This document shows positions 32,106 through 33,003 of a DNA stretch of 33,003 nucleotides, piece after piece. The notes below the pieces were generated by a model. It was not told the origin of the DNA, ran no database searches, and worked only from the letters and a program-made list of their open reading frames with translations. Every line of letters starts with the position of its first letter. The first letter of the stretch is position 1. The translations under genes were made by a program, and so were the position numbers. Origin of the DNA: Bacteroidales bacterium (GTDB taxonomy: Bacteria; Bacteroidota; Bacteroidia; Bacteroidales; UBA10428); NCBI GenBank assembly GCA_016930375.1, contig JAFGGU010000037.1, positions 1 to 33,003 on the forward strand, read 5' to 3'.

Positions 32106-32982
32106 TCAACGCCTCCGCTCCCCCAACAATCTCCAGAATCTCACCTGTGATTGCAGCCTGGCGGGCCTTATTGTAATGGAGTTCAAGTTCTTTGATGAGC
32201 TCGGTGGCGTTGTCGGTGGCTTTGTGCATGGCAGTCATTCGTGCGCCATGTTCTGAGGCATTCGATTCCAGCAAAGCCCTGAATAACTGCACCCTCAGGG
32301 TATAAGGGACCATTTCGTCGAGAATGGCCGCATCCGAAGGTTCGTAAATATATTCCATGTGGGATTCATACTTGTCCTCCTTTTCATGGGTGGACAGCAC
32401 AGGCAGGAAAAACTCCTCGGAAACCTCCTGTACGGCAGCATTACGGAACTGATTATAGATCAGCTTAATGATGCCGTATTTCTGGGTCATAAAATCGCCC
32501 ATCAGCGTATTGGCCAGCTGAACCGTTTGTTCATAGTTCAATTTATCAAACAGCTGGTGATAGGTGGCGACAATTTTGTAATTCTTGGATCTGAGCTGAT
32601 CGGCGCCTTTCTTGCCAATGGCTATGATATCCAGTTTGCCGGCCCTGTGAGCCTCGGCATAACGATCATGGATAGATTGAATGGCACGCTTTACGATATT
32701 CGAATTAAAGGCTCCACAAAGGCCACGGTTGGAGGTAATAACTACGAGCAGTACCCGCCCGGCATCGGTTGAACGGCTGAAGACATTTTCATGGTTTTCA
32801 TCCATGCCGTCGTTGACACGCTTCACCATGTCGTGCAGCTTTATATAAAACGGCCGGAGCTGGAGAATCGAATCCTGGGCTCTACGAAGCTTGGCGGCAG
32901 ATACCATTTTCATGGCACTGGTGATCTGCCGGGTCGATTTCACCGAATTCAGCCGAATCCGTATTTCTTTCAGGTTAGCCAT
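32098..32982 (-). CDS. atpG: ATP synthase F1 subunit gamma
   Basis: This 294-residue central-stalk subunit of F1Fo ATP synthase couples rotation to catalysis. It is recognised by the N-terminal coiled-coil helix (NLKEIRIRLNSVKSTRQITSAMKMVSAAKL), TSNRGLCGAFN (about 83-93) and the C-terminal helix EHGARMTAMHKATDNATELI followed by NKARQAAITGEILEIVGGAEAL. The gene is full length. Only 21 bp of upstream sequence is in the window, so the preceding gene (usually atpA) is not seen. The 3' end runs into a heptamer array. Confidence 0.98.
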   Translation of the reverse strand: MANLKEIRIRLNSVKSTRQITSAMKMVSAAKLRRAQDSILQLRPFYIKLHDMVKRVNDGMDENHENVFSRSTDAGRVLLVVITSNRGLCGAFNSNIVKRAIQSIHDRYAEAHRAGKLDIIAIGKKGADQLRSKNYKIVATYHQLFDKLNYEQTVQLANTLMGDFMTQKYGIIKLIYNQFRNAAVQEVSEEFFLPVLSTHEKEDKYESHMEYIYEPSDAAILDEMVPYTLRVQLFRALLESNASEHGARMTAMHKATDNATELIKELELHYNKARQAAITGEILEIVGGAEALKE

Positions 32983-33003
32983 ATAGCATTACACAAAATA
33001 CAA

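Overview
The window looks like a chromosomal segment of a member of the Bacteroidota, probably an environmental Bacteroidales-like or Marinilabiliales-like lineage. The gene content points there: PspC/PadR cluster, DUF4271 next to hemD, Bacteroidota-type TonB, sigma/anti-sigma/outer-membrane-protein triad, and a gluzincin fused to a beta-barrel. Several genes are also preceded by the Bacteroidota -7 element TAnnTTTG, and most have weak or no Shine-Dalgarno sequence. Nothing here looks like a prophage, CRISPR array or recognised insertion sequence. Gene functions below are read from motifs; no database search was possible.

Layout. (1) 1-2690 is a more AT-rich, accessory-looking stretch. It holds a small GIY-YIG nuclease gene enclosed by inverted REP-like repeats, an AraC-type regulator and a secreted HExxH protein, and ends at a hairpin terminator and tRNA-Gln(TTG). 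(2) 2840-5673 (minus) is an envelope-stress-like operon: small membrane protein, short PspC protein, PadR regulator, long PspC protein. (3) 5903-10638 (plus) holds housekeeping genes: dtd, a MazG-like pyrophosphohydrolase, DUF4271, hemD, a zinc-ribbon mini-protein and an S41 processing protease. (4) 10635-12226 (minus) is TonB followed by a class IV aminotransferase, divergent from 12337-15153 (plus), a 938-residue metallopeptidase/propeller/beta-barrel protein. (5) 15201-19339 (minus) is AsmA-like protein, sensor kinase and RnpA, the last two sharing an ATGA overlap. (6) 19427-22084 (minus) is a hybrid histidine kinase; 22292-24921 (minus) is ECF sigma factor, anti-sigma factor and a repeat-bearing outer membrane protein. 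(7) 25228-30378 (plus) is a LolA-like carrier, two FtsX-type permeases, an ABC ATPase and a beta-barrel protein, a plausible trans-envelope export system. (8) 30398-31858 (minus) is a membrane glycosyltransferase, followed by atpG (32098-32982, minus).

The most interesting structure is partly non-coding: the GIY-YIG/REP unit at the left end; a dispersed repeat with a clean 20-bp palindrome inserted in one copy (22254-22277 versus 31881-31924); and several intergenic arrays with strict 7-bp or 8-bp periodicity. Among proteins, the candidates are the peptidase/propeller/barrel fusion, the LolA-ABC-barrel operon and the internally duplicated anti-sigma factor.
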